Counted from the first letter of the stretch, positions 35,587-45,143 are shown. The stretch: DNA of 64,000 bases from Nitrogeniibacter mangrovi (GCF_010983895.1 NZ_CP048836.1:2852001-2916000); one strand, 5' to 3'. Notes: generated from the letters alone by a model not told the origin. Program-made: numbers and translations.

Positions 35587-36768
35587 TTATCGCCCTGGCG
35601 CGGTCACACCGGCACGCACCAGAGCATTGTCATACACGTTCATGTAGCGGTCCACCATCGCCTCCAGGCTGAAGGTGGACACCGCCCGCACTCTGGCGGC
35701 CGTCGACATGCGCGCGCGCATGTCGGCATTCTCGGCCATCGCAGCCATCGCGGTCGCCAGGGCCGCGGGGTCGTTCGGCGGCACGAGCACGCCGGTTTCG
35801 CCGTCCGCGACCAGTTCGCCGTTGCCGCCGACCCGCGTCGCAATCACCGGCCGCGCACAGGCCATGGCCTCGAGCAGGGTATTGGAAATCCCTTCTGCCT
35901 TCGAAGGCAGCACGAAGCAATCCATCCCGGCCATCAAGGCCGGCACGTCGTCGCGCGCCCCCGCCAGCCAGACCGCATTGTCCAAGCCCGATGTGACGAT
36001 CTGCGCTTCGATCTTCGCCCGCAGGGGGCCGTCACCGACCAGCACCAACCGTGCGCGGTCAGCCAGCGACGAGCCCGACGCACGCCAGTGCGCAAAGGCG
36101 CGCACCAGCGTGAGCTGATCCTTGACCGCCTGCAGGCGTCCCACGGCACCGAACACGATCGCGTTGTCGGGGACGAATCCTGCGGGCGCCCCCGGCAGCA
36201 TCGACCGCAGCGAACCGGCCTCGAAACGCGCCACGTCCACCCCGTTGCAGATCCGGCAGACCCGTTCGGACGGGATGCCGACGGCACCGGTCAAATATGA
36301 CGAAAGATGCTCGGACAAGGCGATGTACTGTGTCACGAACGGCGCATGCAAACGGCGCAAGAGCCGATATTTTCGTGACTGTCCATCCGGATCGGAACTG
36401 TCCCAGCCATGTTCGCCGTGGATGCGCACCGGCACCCGGGCCGCCCAGGCCGGAATCGTCATCTCGAGCGCGGCCAGATTGCGCGTGTGCACGATTGCCG
36501 GGCGCAGGCGCCGCAGCAACGCATACAGCCGGGGAAACAGCTTGACCCCATGCCCCGGCGACTTGTGCAGGGCGATGCACTGCACGTCGGGTCGGACGAT
36601 CCGCCGGGCGAAGGTCTCGTCGCAGTCGCTCAGGGCGATGACGACATGCCGGAACCGCTCCGCTGGCATGCGATTGATCAGATTGACGACCCCGTTTTCA
36701 AGGCCGCCGATCCGGAAACTGAACAGGACGTGCGCCACGAGCGGCGGCAGTGCCCCCTGTTCGGTCAA
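35587..36768 (-). CDS. Glycosyltransferase, TIGR03088 family PEP-CTERM/XrtA system
   Basis: 393-residue GT-B enzyme (GT4). The first block VAHVLFSFRIGGLENGVVNLINRMP and HGEHGWDSSDPDGQSRKYRLLRRL are typical of the exosortase-A sugar transferase 2 family. The donor side has FGAVGRLQAVKDQLTLVRAF, LVLVGDGPLRAKIE and SKAEGISNTLLEAMACARPVIATRVGGNGELV with the E-G-x-x-x-x-x-L-E motif (about 290-300). Start is a TTG at 36768 overlapping the stop of xrtA (TTGA), which fits the coupling seen in the rest of the operon. Confidence 0.92.
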   Translation of the reverse strand: MTEQGALPPLVAHVLFSFRIGGLENGVVNLINRMPAERFRHVVIALSDCDETFARRIVRPDVQCIALHKSPGHGVKLFPRLYALLRRLRPAIVHTRNLAALEMTIPAWAARVPVRIHGEHGWDSSDPDGQSRKYRLLRRLHAPFVTQYIALSEHLSSYLTGAVGIPSERVCRICNGVDVARFEAGSLRSMLPGAPAGFVPDNAIVFGAVGRLQAVKDQLTLVRAFAHWRASGSSLADRARLVLVGDGPLRAKIEAQIVTSGLDNAVWLAGARDDVPALMAGMDCFVLPSKAEGISNTLLEAMACARPVIATRVGGNGELVADGETGVLVPPNDPAALATAMAAMAENADMRARMSTAARVRAVSTFSLEAMVDRYMNVYDNALVRAGVTAPGR

Positions 36769-38300
36769 TGTGCCTGCTCCGTGGCGTGTTCGATGGCTCG
36801 GGTGATCGCGCCGTGATGCGCAGCGATGAACCGGGTAGCGCTAGCCCGCGCCGCGGCGTCATCTTCACCTGCGACCGCAATCACCACATGCGCCCCTCGG
36901 TCGGTTCCACGCCACAGACGCCTCCACACCACCCTGAATCCGGCAACGTAGTCACTCGCTTCAACCGCGTCGCCCACCACATACCAATGCCAGACATTGA
37001 CCGGGCCATCCGGACCGGTCATGCGAACATGATTGACACGACCTGCCGCGACCAGCTCGGTATTCTGAGCAACGATGCGCCAGGTCTTCTTGTCCGGGAC
37101 CAACTGATTGAACCAGGCAACGAGTTCGTGCCCCGGCGCCTGGTCGGCATACAGTGCCGTGTAGAGGCTGACGACGGCGCCGTCGCGCCGGTACACGCCC
37201 TTCATCTCGCCACGGAAACCCTGAAACCCCGGCGCGAAGGGCGTGGCGTCCTCGTCGAGTACCCACCCCTGTTCCGCCGGCGGCAAATCGGCCTTCAACG
37301 CGAAAGGCCGATCGACTGGCCTGACAGCGTGGGTCGCCAACGCGGCCAGACCGAGCAAGATGACAGCGACCGGGACACCCCCGTACCAACGGCCACGGCG
37401 AGTCGACAGCGGCATGATCCGCACGTCCGACATCGCTTCACCAGATGGATCGGCCCAGCGATTGCCAATCCAGAACATCAGCAGGACGACGAAACCGAAG
37501 AAGACCCAGCCATAGATCAGATGATCCACGCCCACCGCCAGGGTGTTTCCGCTCAGGTAGCCGAGCAGCACGATCAGATAGGCGCGCACCCAGTTGGCGA
37601 CGATCGGGACGAGCAATGCCACCAGCACGAACAGGAGTCGTTTTTTCAGACTGCGATAATTCAGATACGCATAGAGCACACCAACCATCAGCGATGCGAT
37701 CAGGTAGCGGATCCCGCTACAGGCCGAGACCACCGACCAGCTCCCGTTGGGTACGACGAAATGCGTCCCCTCCTGGTAGACCGGGATTCCGCTCAGGCGC
37801 AAGGCCTCCACGGTGAACTGGGCCGTTTGCTGCATCATGACGGGGATCAGGAAATCACCCACCGGCGCCATGAACAACAGGAAGCCCATGGGAAAGGCAA
37901 TCACTCGGAAAAACTCATGGCCGGCGCATAACCAGACCATCGTGATCAACACCAGCACACCGGCAAAATGCTCGACCCCCGCAACGCTGAAGGCCACGCC
38001 TGCCGACCAGGCCGTCAAGGCGAGCAGGAACGGCGCGAGCATGATCCAGGCGGGTTGTGGCATCACTCCGACCAGTTGCTGGCGTCGCGACCACACCAGA
38101 TAGGCGGCAATCGGCATGACCACCAGCCCGTGGGCAAAAGTCTCGGAGCGAAGCCACAGCTGGATCATGTCATTGAGTGTCGGCCAAAGCAGCAGCGACC
38201 ACACCGCGACCAGCATCAGCAGAAACAGCAGATTCCGGCCGACCTGACCGCCGAACAGGACCGACGCCCGGCTGCGGCTCTGTGCCAACTCCGCGCTCAC
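36765..38300 (-). CDS. xrtA: Exosortase A fused to EpsI domain
   Basis: 511 residues. Residues 1-285 are the polytopic transpeptidase exosortase A (EpsH). The catalytic triad is visible as Cys194 in VVSACSGIRYLIASLM, Arg239 in ANWVRAYLIVLLGYLSG and His260 in VDHLIYGW. Residues about 300-510 are an EpsI domain: one membrane helix (GVPVAVILLGLAALATHAV), then a periplasmic part with W-V-L-D-E, YRRDGAVVSLYTALYADQ and a late HWYVVG. Exosortase A recognises PEP-CTERM signals and transfers the cleaved protein to an unknown acceptor. GTG 38300 is chosen because it overlaps the stop of the upstream glycosyltransferase (GTGA). No PEP-CTERM protein is encoded in the window. Confidence 0.96.
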   Translation of the reverse strand: MSAELAQSRSRASVLFGGQVGRNLLFLLMLVAVWSLLLWPTLNDMIQLWLRSETFAHGLVVMPIAAYLVWSRRQQLVGVMPQPAWIMLAPFLLALTAWSAGVAFSVAGVEHFAGVLVLITMVWLCAGHEFFRVIAFPMGFLLFMAPVGDFLIPVMMQQTAQFTVEALRLSGIPVYQEGTHFVVPNGSWSVVSACSGIRYLIASLMVGVLYAYLNYRSLKKRLLFVLVALLVPIVANWVRAYLIVLLGYLSGNTLAVGVDHLIYGWVFFGFVVLLMFWIGNRWADPSGEAMSDVRIMPLSTRRGRWYGGVPVAVILLGLAALATHAVRPVDRPFALKADLPPAEQGWVLDEDATPFAPGFQGFRGEMKGVYRRDGAVVSLYTALYADQAPGHELVAWFNQLVPDKKTWRIVAQNTELVAAGRVNHVRMTGPDGPVNVWHWYVVGDAVEASDYVAGFRVVWRRLWRGTDRGAHVVIAVAGEDDAAARASATRFIAAHHGAITRAIEHATEQAH

Positions 38301-39505
38301 GCCGACACCTCTGTCAGCAGGCACTGCGTCACAAGCCCCAGATGAGCGGGCCAGGCATAGGCCTGCAACACCGCTTCGCGAGCCCGCCGCCCCATGCTCG
38401 CTCCACCCTCACCCAAACACCGATCAACGGCCGCCACATACTCGTCCACGCTCGTCGCCTCCTCATGCGTAAGCCCCGGCGTACCGCGCAAACCACGGGC
38501 GCAGGCGCTGGATGCGACCACCGGGCGTCCCATGGCCATCGCCTCGAGCACCTTGTTCTGAATCCCGCGCGCCACGCGCAACGGCGCCACCACCACATCG
38601 GCATGATGGATGTACGGCCGCACGTCCGGCACGGTGCCGGTCACATGAACCCCGTCGCGCTTCGCCAAGGCGAGCACCGACGGCGCCGGATTCATCCCGA
38701 CCACGTGAAACTGCGCCCCCGGATGGCGGCGACGCAGCTGCGGCAGCACCTCGTCGGCAAACCAGCACGCCGCATCCACGTTGGGCCAGTAATCCATCGC
38801 ACCGGAAAACACCAGATGGGGCCCATCGCCCTCGAAGGGCGACGCCCCGCCGTTGGCCGGAGAGAAGAACTCGGCATCCACCCCGTTTTCGACCACGACC
38901 GTCTTGTCGCGCAGCGTAGGCGCCGCCGTCAGGAACAGTTCGGTCTCGGCGCGGGTGACGAAGCTGGTGTGATCCGCCCGCTTCGCCCATTGGCGCTCGA
39001 ACTGGCCGAGCAGACGCCCTTCGCGGCGATACAGCCACGACAGCGGCCACGGGCGCGACTGCCCGTAGGTGCTCCATTTGGCCGAATCCACGTCACAGAA
39101 ATCGATGAACGTCTGGGTCACGGGCAGATCTTCGAGGTATTGCGCCATGGCCCCGCTGAACACCACCACCCGGTCGATACCGCACGCCCGCTGGGTCTGC
39201 CGGACCCATTCAGCCAGTCCGCGATCACGATAGAACGGCAGCGTCAGCGCCTCCCCCGTGAGCAATCCCGTCAGGCTGCGCAGGCGCCCCAGACGCGGGG
39301 ACAGCGCGGCGACACGCACCGACGCGCACCATCGATCGAGCGCCGGAACATGCTGCCAATCGTCCGGATGATCCACGAAGGTGCCCAGATGCACCTCGAA
39401 ACGCTCCGCCAGGTGCTTGAGCAGGTGAAAGGAGCGCACCTTGTCGCCCTTGTTGGGCGGATAGGGAATCCGGTGCACCAGATACAGCAGCGGCGGCTTG
39501 CTCAT
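38297..39505 (-). CDS. Glycosyltransferase, TIGR03087 family PEP-CTERM/XrtA system
   Basis: 402 residues. It begins MSKPPLLYLVHRIPYPPNKGDKVRSFHLLKHL, the signature N-terminus of the exosortase-A sugar transferase 1 family. The donor half holds VFSGAMDYWPNVDAACWFADEVLPQL, FHVVGMNPAPSVL and the VAPLRVARGIQNKVLEAMAMGRPVVAS motif (about 322-350) with G-x-x-x-K-x-x-E-A-M-A. An upstream ATG at 39778 gives a frame inside the FemAB gene and is rejected. The gene lies 2 bases after the FemAB gene and overlaps xrtA by 4 bases. Confidence 0.93.
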   Translation of the reverse strand: MSKPPLLYLVHRIPYPPNKGDKVRSFHLLKHLAERFEVHLGTFVDHPDDWQHVPALDRWCASVRVAALSPRLGRLRSLTGLLTGEALTLPFYRDRGLAEWVRQTQRACGIDRVVVFSGAMAQYLEDLPVTQTFIDFCDVDSAKWSTYGQSRPWPLSWLYRREGRLLGQFERQWAKRADHTSFVTRAETELFLTAAPTLRDKTVVVENGVDAEFFSPANGGASPFEGDGPHLVFSGAMDYWPNVDAACWFADEVLPQLRRRHPGAQFHVVGMNPAPSVLALAKRDGVHVTGTVPDVRPYIHHADVVVAPLRVARGIQNKVLEAMAMGRPVVASSACARGLRGTPGLTHEEATSVDEYVAAVDRCLGEGGASMGRRAREAVLQAYAWPAHLGLVTQCLLTEVSA

Positions 39506-39507
39506 GC

Positions 39508-40545
39508 CTAGCCCAGATTGCGCACGATGTGCGGCCCGAGCGCATTGGCGACCGACAAGGGCAGGCGGCGCCACAAGGCGATGAAGGCGCGATACTTCGG
39601 ATTCATGGGATTGTTCTGGGGCACGCTGTCGCGTTTGTAGAGCCGGTATTCGTAGGACAGCGGCTGCGGCTCGAACCCCCAGTTCTTCTTGAAGCTGTAG
39701 GGCCCGGTGCCCACCTTGCTGCGGCCGTAATCGAACACCCGGCAGCCGCGTTCGCAGGCACGACGCATCAGTTCCCAATATTTGAAATCGTTGGCCGCCA
39801 GGGCGCGGGCGGCGACGTCGTCGCCGGCGTAGTACGGCAGGACCTCGTCACGGAAGTAGAAGCTGAGCACGCTGGACAGGGGCTTGCCTGCCGGATCGGT
39901 CACGGTCATCACTTCGCAGTCGTCACCGAAGGTGCGCATGAGTGTTTCGAAGAACCGCTTGGGCAGCGCCGGCGTCCCGTGCCGGAGGACATTGTCCGAG
40001 TAGAGGGCGAAGAAGCGATCGGCGTTGTCGTCGATCTGGCTGAGCAGACCGTTCTTGATGCCCTTGCGCACCATGGCGCGCTGCTTGCGCGGAATGGCCT
40101 GCATGTTGGCCTCGACGTCCGGATCGATCGCCTTGCGGAAGGTGACGTAGAGATCCTGCCGCGGCCAGTCGGCGTGACGCACCTCGAGATTGCGATACTC
40201 CAGATGCGCCGCGCCGCGCGACACGGCGATACGCTCGGCTTCCGCCTCGAGTGCGGCCACGCCTTCGGCCTCGCCGACCGCGCCGCCATACACACAGAAC
40301 GGCAGCGAGGTGAGCGAATGGCCGAACAGGCGGCTCTTGACCTCCGCAAGCGGCAGCACCGCGACCATCTGGCCGTCGCGCTCCGCCAGCAGAAACCAGC
40401 TCCGATGGCCGAAAACCTGTTCGATGATGCCCTGCCAGGCGGCCTGATGAAAGAAGGTGGCTTGCGGGCAGGCACGGACGAACGCATCCCAGCGATCGTG
40501 ATCGGCGGCCGTCAGGCTTCGAACGGTGACTTGGGTAAGTGACAT
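39508..40545 (-). CDS. FemAB-family protein, XrtA/PEP-CTERM system-associated
   Basis: 345 residues, double GNAT fold as in FemA/FemB peptidyltransferases. Markers are HDRWDAFVRACPQATFFHQAAWQGIIEQVFGH at the start, VLPLAEVKSRLFGHSLTSLPFCVYGG (about 61-86), MVRKGIKNGLL and YWELMRRACERGCRVFDYGRSKVGTGPYSFKKNWGF (about 270-305). The family (TIGR03019) is tied to exosortase A. FemAB proteins use aminoacyl-tRNA to add amino acids to cell-wall peptides, so aminoacylation of the polymer or its lipid carrier is an inference. Twelve bases separate it from the deacetylase reading frame end. Confidence 0.92.
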   Translation of the reverse strand: MSLTQVTVRSLTAADHDRWDAFVRACPQATFFHQAAWQGIIEQVFGHRSWFLLAERDGQMVAVLPLAEVKSRLFGHSLTSLPFCVYGGAVGEAEGVAALEAEAERIAVSRGAAHLEYRNLEVRHADWPRQDLYVTFRKAIDPDVEANMQAIPRKQRAMVRKGIKNGLLSQIDDNADRFFALYSDNVLRHGTPALPKRFFETLMRTFGDDCEVMTVTDPAGKPLSSVLSFYFRDEVLPYYAGDDVAARALAANDFKYWELMRRACERGCRVFDYGRSKVGTGPYSFKKNWGFEPQPLSYEYRLYKRDSVPQNNPMNPKYRAFIALWRRLPLSVANALGPHIVRNLG

Positions 40546-40556
40546 GGCAAAGGGTG

Positions 40557-41389
40557 TCAGGAGGAGGCGAGAAACACGTCGTCCATCCGCCCCCAGGAGA
40601 AATCATGCATGAGCCGACGCAGGCGCTCTTCGGTCCGGGACAGGTTCACGTAGTGGCGGAACCGCGCCTTGGGTGCGGCATCACTCACCCGGGGCTGCTC
40701 CGGATCGATTTCCCACGGATGGAAGTAGAACATCGCCGGGCGTTTGTCCTCAGTATTGACCTTGCGGATCAGCCAGCGTGAGGCGGCATAGGGCAGGAGA
40801 CGGAAATAACCGCCGCCCCCGCCGGCAGGTTGCGCCCCAGGTAGCGCACCGTGGTGATCGGCATCTCCATCAGACCGTTATCGAGCCGATAGGGAAAACG
40901 CGGCGCGTCCGGCACCCCGTAGTGATCGTGCTTGACGGGATAGACGCTGGAGCTGTAGCGGTAGCCCGCCTCGGCGATGCAGTCGTGCGCCCACGGGTTC
41001 GAAGTACCGATGGAAAAACTCGGCGCCCGGTAACCATGCACCGCCACGCCGGCGATGTCCTCCAGCACGGATTTGGCCAGGCGGATATCGGCGAGGAAGG
41101 CCTCCGGCGTCTGATCGCTGGCGCGCTGATGGCTGTAGCCATGGCTGGCCACTTCATGGCCCTCCAAGGCGATGAGGCGTACCAGGTTGGGATAGCGCTC
41201 GGCGATCCAGCCCAGCGTGAAGAACGTGGCCTTGGCGCCATGTTCGTGCAAGAGCGCAAGGATCACGTCCATGTTGCGCTCGACCCGGCATGGCACCGAT
41301 TCCCACTCCCGGCGCGGGAAGTGCGGCGCCAGCGCGGACACCTGGAAATAGTCTTCGACGTCGATGGTGAGCGCATTGACGATGCTCAT
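40557..41389 (-). pseudogene. XrtA system polysaccharide deacetylase, interrupted by a one-base deletion
   Basis: NodB-fold deacetylase of the exosortase-A family (TIGR03006). From the ATG at 41389 the frame is normal through ALTIDVEDYFQVSALAPHF, FFTLGWIAERYP, EVASHGYSHQ and YRAPSFSIGTSNPW up to GRNLPAG, then runs out at 40769. The remaining family sequence (GYFRLLPYAASRWLIRKV, FYFHPWEIDP, to the stop at 40557-40559) continues in another frame. One extra G in the run complementary to 40816-40820 (five C; six needed) restores a 277-residue protein of normal length. Start overlaps wecB (ATGA). It is either a real lesion, a slippage-controlled site or a sequence error. If intact it would be the third NodB enzyme of the locus. 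Confidence 0.9.
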
Positions 41390-42537
41390 GGGGCCACCAC
41401 CTCATCCTGCTCGCGGGCGGTCAGCCAGCGATGGAGGTGCGCGGCGATGCGCTCCGCCGCACGGCCGTCCCACAGTTCCGGCACTCGCCCGCCCTTGCCG
41501 CCTCCGGTGAGGATGGCATCGACCCCATCGAGAATCGCCCGGGCATCCACGCCCACCATGGTGTTGGTGCCCTGCTCGACGGTGATCGGCCGCTCGGTGT
41601 TCTCGCGCATGGTCAGGCAGGGCACGCCCAGCGCGGTCGTCTCCTCCTGCATGCCACCCGAATCGGTCAGGACCACGCGCGCGCCCGCCATCAATCCCAT
41701 CATTTCGAGATAGCCCTGGGGCGGCAGCACGAGAAACCCCGGCGAGTCGAGCAGATGCGCCAGGCCGTGGGTCTCGATGTTCTTGCGCGTGCGCGGATGC
41801 ATGGCGAAGATCAGCGGCAAACGGCGGCTGACCTCATGCAGGGTTTCGATCAGACGCGTCAACACCGCCGGATGGTCCACGTTGGACGGGCGATGCAGCG
41901 TGACCACCCCATAACCGCTTTCGATGCGTGCCGGATCGAGACCCGCCTCGGCCAGCAGACGGTCCGCCGGCACGGCCTTCTTGCGGTTCGCCAACAGCGT
42001 ATCGATCATGACGTTGCCGACGAACTCGACACGGGAGGCTGCGATCCCCTCGCGGACGATGTTGTCCAGCGCCGATCGCTCGGTGGTGTACAGCACGTCG
42101 GAGACCTGATCGGTCAGCACCCGGTTGATCTCCTCGGGCATGCGCCGGTCGCCGCTGCGCAGGCCGGATTCGACATGAACCACAGGCACATGGCGTTTGC
42201 TGGCCACCAGGGCGCAGGCGAGCGTGGAGTTCACATCACCCACCACCAGCACCGCGCGTGCGCCATGGGTGTCGATGATCGGCTCGAAGCGCTTCATCAC
42301 CTCCGCGGTCTGCACCGCATGCGAAGCAGAGCCGACCTCGAGGTTGACGTCCGGTTGCGGCAGTTCGAGATCCGCGAACAGACGGTCGTTCATGGCCGTG
42401 TCGTAGTGCTGTCCGGTATGCACCAGCAGGGTTGGAATCGGCGGATCGTGCCGCGCGAACGCCCGCAGGATGGGCGCCATCTTCATGTAGTTCGGCCGGG
42501 CGCCGACCACGCAGATCACGGGGCGATCGGCGCTCAT
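41386..42537 (-). CDS. wecB: UDP-N-acetylglucosamine 2-epimerase (non-hydrolysing)
   Basis: 383 residues, GT-B-like epimerase making UDP-ManNAc from UDP-GlcNAc. It begins VICVVGARPNYMKMAPILRAF; LLVHTGQHYDTAMNDRLFADL follows (about 36-56). VVHVESGLRSGDRRMPEEINRVLTDQVSD (about 120-148) holds the catalytic Asp/Glu positions, and VLTDSGGMQEETTALGVPCLTMRENTERP (about 286-314) the UDP site. The product supplies an N-acetylmannosamine-type building block for the exopolysaccharide. It overlaps both neighbours by 4 bases (ATPase upstream, deacetylase downstream). Confidence 0.95.
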   Translation of the reverse strand: MSADRPVICVVGARPNYMKMAPILRAFARHDPPIPTLLVHTGQHYDTAMNDRLFADLELPQPDVNLEVGSASHAVQTAEVMKRFEPIIDTHGARAVLVVGDVNSTLACALVASKRHVPVVHVESGLRSGDRRMPEEINRVLTDQVSDVLYTTERSALDNIVREGIAASRVEFVGNVMIDTLLANRKKAVPADRLLAEAGLDPARIESGYGVVTLHRPSNVDHPAVLTRLIETLHEVSRRLPLIFAMHPRTRKNIETHGLAHLLDSPGFLVLPPQGYLEMMGLMAGARVVLTDSGGMQEETTALGVPCLTMRENTERPITVEQGTNTMVGVDARAILDGVDAILTGGGKGGRVPELWDGRAAERIAAHLHRWLTAREQDEVVAP

Positions 42538-43622
42538 TTCACCGCCTTGTCCTGATCCGGCCCGTCTTCGGAGGAGAGGATCTGGTTCATGAGTTGCAAC
42601 ACGGTGGATACGGTCTGCTCGAGATGACCGAGACGGGCCTCGATGCGCGCCGCGTCGAAACCCTCGGCGAGGCGCGCGAACTGCGCCGCCACGGCCGGAT
42701 CACCGATGCCATCGAGCGGATCGAGACCGACACCCGTCGCCGCGGGCGCCACGTTTTCGGTCGTCTTGGCGGCGACGAGGCGCGCGGTGCTCGCCCGGCG
42801 CCCGCTGCGCTGTTCCTCTTTCATCTCGGCGGCCACTTCGTCCACTTCCCGGGCGGTGAGCGCGAGCTTCTCGCCGAGGAAACCGGCGAGCAACAGGCGG
42901 TCGCACAAGGTGTTGATCCGACGCGGTATGCCGCCGGAAGCGCGGTAGATGGCCTCGAAGGCATCGGCGGAGAAGCTCGGCGAATCGGGATGCCAGCCCA
43001 CGTGCTTGAGGCGGTGCTCGATGTAGCTCTTGGTCTCCTCGACGTCGAGCGGCCCGAGGTGATACGAGGCAATCACGCGCTGGCGCAACTGCTGCATCTC
43101 CGGGCTTTGCATGATGTCGCGAAACTCCGGCTGGCCGATGAGGAAACTTTGCAGCAGCGCATGATCCTCGAGCTGGAAGTTCGACAGCATGCGCAGCTCC
43201 TCGACCGCCCGGGGCGTCAGGTTCTGCGCTTCGTCGACCACCAGCAGCGCACGCTTGCCGGACGCGGTCGCGGAGACGAGAAAGGTCTCCAGCGCCAGCA
43301 ACAGGTCGGCCTTGTCGAGATTCTTGCTCGGCACGCCGAAGGCCGCCGCCACCAGCCTGAGGATGTCGTCGGCGTCGATCTGGGTACTGACCAGCTGTGC
43401 CGCAACCACCTTGGCCGGATCGAGCTTCTGCAGGAGGCTGCGCACCAGGGTCGTCTTGCCGGCACCGATTTCGCCGGTAATGACGATGAAGCCCTCGTTC
43501 TGATGCAGCCCGTATTCCAGATAGGCCATGGCCCGCTTGTGGCCACGACTGCCGAAGAAGAAGGCCGGATCAGGGTTGAGCTGGAACGGCTTTCCGCTCA
43601 GTTTGTAGTAGCTTTCGTACAT
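42534..43622 (-). CDS. XrtA/PEP-CTERM system-associated AAA ATPase (ExeA-like)
   Basis: 362 residues. It begins MYESYYKLSGKPFQLNPDPAFFFGS, as in ExeA/GspA-type ATPases of the family TIGR03015. Walker A is GEIGAGKTTL (about 50-59), Walker B ALLVVDEAQNL (about 124-134), and sensor region QSFLIGQPEFRD follows. The ARM LIKE lid segment SGGIPRRINTLCDRLLLAGFLG lies about 229-250. The last 60 residues are a variable tail. It is presumed to power or regulate assembly of the export machinery across the envelope. Four-base overlap with wecB; two bases after the outer-membrane protein gene. Confidence 0.93.
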   Translation of the reverse strand: MYESYYKLSGKPFQLNPDPAFFFGSRGHKRAMAYLEYGLHQNEGFIVITGEIGAGKTTLVRSLLQKLDPAKVVAAQLVSTQIDADDILRLVAAAFGVPSKNLDKADLLLALETFLVSATASGKRALLVVDEAQNLTPRAVEELRMLSNFQLEDHALLQSFLIGQPEFRDIMQSPEMQQLRQRVIASYHLGPLDVEETKSYIEHRLKHVGWHPDSPSFSADAFEAIYRASGGIPRRINTLCDRLLLAGFLGEKLALTAREVDEVAAEMKEEQRSGRRASTARLVAAKTTENVAPAATGVGLDPLDGIGDPAVAAQFARLAEGFDAARIEARLGHLEQTVSTVLQLMNQILSSEDGPDQDKAVK

Positions 43623-43624
43623 GC

Positions 43625-45142
43625 CTAGAACCTGAGGCCGAGCGTGGCGGTGATGGCGTTTTCGGTGAAGGCGGTATCGCCCGTCTGACGCTGGTGCCTG
43701 TAGGTCAATGATCCGTTCGAACGAGCCCCCAGCTGCCGGCTGACACCCAGCGAGAACGTGGTTCTGCGCTGGTTCCGGGAGATCAGGCCCTCACCCTTGG
43801 TTTGCGTCTGGCCGAGCATCGCATTCGCCGACGCCAACTGCGACAGCCGGTGCGAAAGCGCGAGGCTCAAACCGCGCGTCCGGATCAGGTTGTAGCTGGC
43901 AAAGTCGTCCCGACCGGAGACGATGAGGTCCGGCGAAATGCGCTCGGCTTCGGTCCTGAACACCGACACGGTGACGGTATTGCGGACCCCGGTGAAAGAG
44001 AGGTCCGCGCGCAGGTTGCGCCGCAGCGTCTGGGTGTTGGAGACGAACGCACTCTGGACACTGACACCGGCCAGACCGAGCTGGTCGACCAGGTATCGTG
44101 CTGCCGCCTCACGCTGAAGCGGATCCGAGATCGTCCCGAGACTGTCGTAGATCAGCTGATAGAAGTAGTCGTCGATCGATGTCCGGATCAGTTGGTCCGA
44201 TGAGCTGTAGTCACGGGTGTAGGACAGCTGCAGCGCGCTTCGCTTGGAGCGGTGCGAGAACGCCAGGTCATAGCTGCGCCCGAACAGGCGCTGCTCGGTG
44301 GTCGCGGACAGCGAGGTCCGCGGCCCGGGGATCCAGTCGAAGCCATAGCCGTAGGTCGTCTTGCTCTGTCGGCCGGACAGGCTGAAATCGTTGGATTCCC
44401 GGCCCACCGAGGCACGCAGGACGACCTGCCGCGTCAGCCGATAACTCACACCGGCACGCCCCAGTTCGTCGGTCAGATCACGTGGACTGCCGTCGTATTG
44501 GGTCGTGTTATGCGAATAGTTCACATACCAACCCAGCGGACCATAGGCTTCGGCATCTTTCAGGTTCAACGTCCAGGTGTCGGTCTGACGGCTGTTCGTG
44601 ATCGAACTGCCGTTGTTCCAGGCCGCCTGATAGCGCAAGGTCCCCTGGGCCGAAGGCCCCAGGCGGAACTGCAGACGCGGCGCCAGGGAGAAGTACCGGG
44701 TTTCGTTGTTCGCGTTCGTGTTCAGCGGATCCGACGAGCTCCGCGAACCGAAGGCCGAACGGTCGTTGCGACTGACCGAACCGACTGCCTCGATAAACAG
44801 CAGATCCTTGACCGCTTCGAACTCGCCGTTGCCGCGAAACGAGATGAATGACGTACTACGGTCGTTCTGGTTGGTGTACAAGACGTTCCGGAGCGATCCG
44901 TCGAACGAGCCGGTCAGTCGTCCGGCGCGACGACTCAGACGAATCGATGGCGTGACCTCCATGATGAAATCACTGTCGCCCTTGGCAGACGTGTTCACGT
45001 TGTCTGTGAACGTCGCTCGCGTCTTTACCCCCGGTTCGATCACGACATTCGACTCGGCCTGCGCCCCGAGCGGTACGAGACCCAACCCCGCGGCCAGGCA
45101 CAGGCAGCGTGCCAGATGATGCGGATCATTCGAGCGGATCAT
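43625..45142 (-). CDS. Outer-membrane beta-barrel protein, TIGR03016 family XrtA/PEP-CTERM system
   Basis: 505 residues from the ATG at 45142; longer readings overlap the kinase gene. A signal peptide (LARCLCLAAGLGLVPLGAQA) is followed by the family start VIEPGVKTRATFTDNVN. Many alternating aromatic/polar strands follow (SIRLSRRAGRLTGSFDGSL, SLAPRLQFRLGPSAQGTLRYQAAW, TYGYGFDWIPGPRTSLSATTEQRLFG) and the C-terminus ends ITATLGLRF with the terminal Phe recognised by the Bam complex. Likely the outer-membrane secretion channel or its partner for the polymer. It lies between the tyrosine kinase and the ATPase in the operon, with a one-base gap to the kinase stop. Confidence 0.93.
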   Translation of the reverse strand: MIRSNDPHHLARCLCLAAGLGLVPLGAQAESNVVIEPGVKTRATFTDNVNTSAKGDSDFIMEVTPSIRLSRRAGRLTGSFDGSLRNVLYTNQNDRSTSFISFRGNGEFEAVKDLLFIEAVGSVSRNDRSAFGSRSSSDPLNTNANNETRYFSLAPRLQFRLGPSAQGTLRYQAAWNNGSSITNSRQTDTWTLNLKDAEAYGPLGWYVNYSHNTTQYDGSPRDLTDELGRAGVSYRLTRQVVLRASVGRESNDFSLSGRQSKTTYGYGFDWIPGPRTSLSATTEQRLFGRSYDLAFSHRSKRSALQLSYTRDYSSSDQLIRTSIDDYFYQLIYDSLGTISDPLQREAAARYLVDQLGLAGVSVQSAFVSNTQTLRRNLRADLSFTGVRNTVTVSVFRTEAERISPDLIVSGRDDFASYNLIRTRGLSLALSHRLSQLASANAMLGQTQTKGEGLISRNQRRTTFSLGVSRQLGARSNGSLTYRHQRQTGDTAFTENAITATLGLRF

Positions 45143-45143
45143 G

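Noticed and set aside
33643-36300. 885-codon open frame on the + strand
   Set aside because: Antisense shadow of the amidotransferase and TIGR03088 glycosyltransferase genes.
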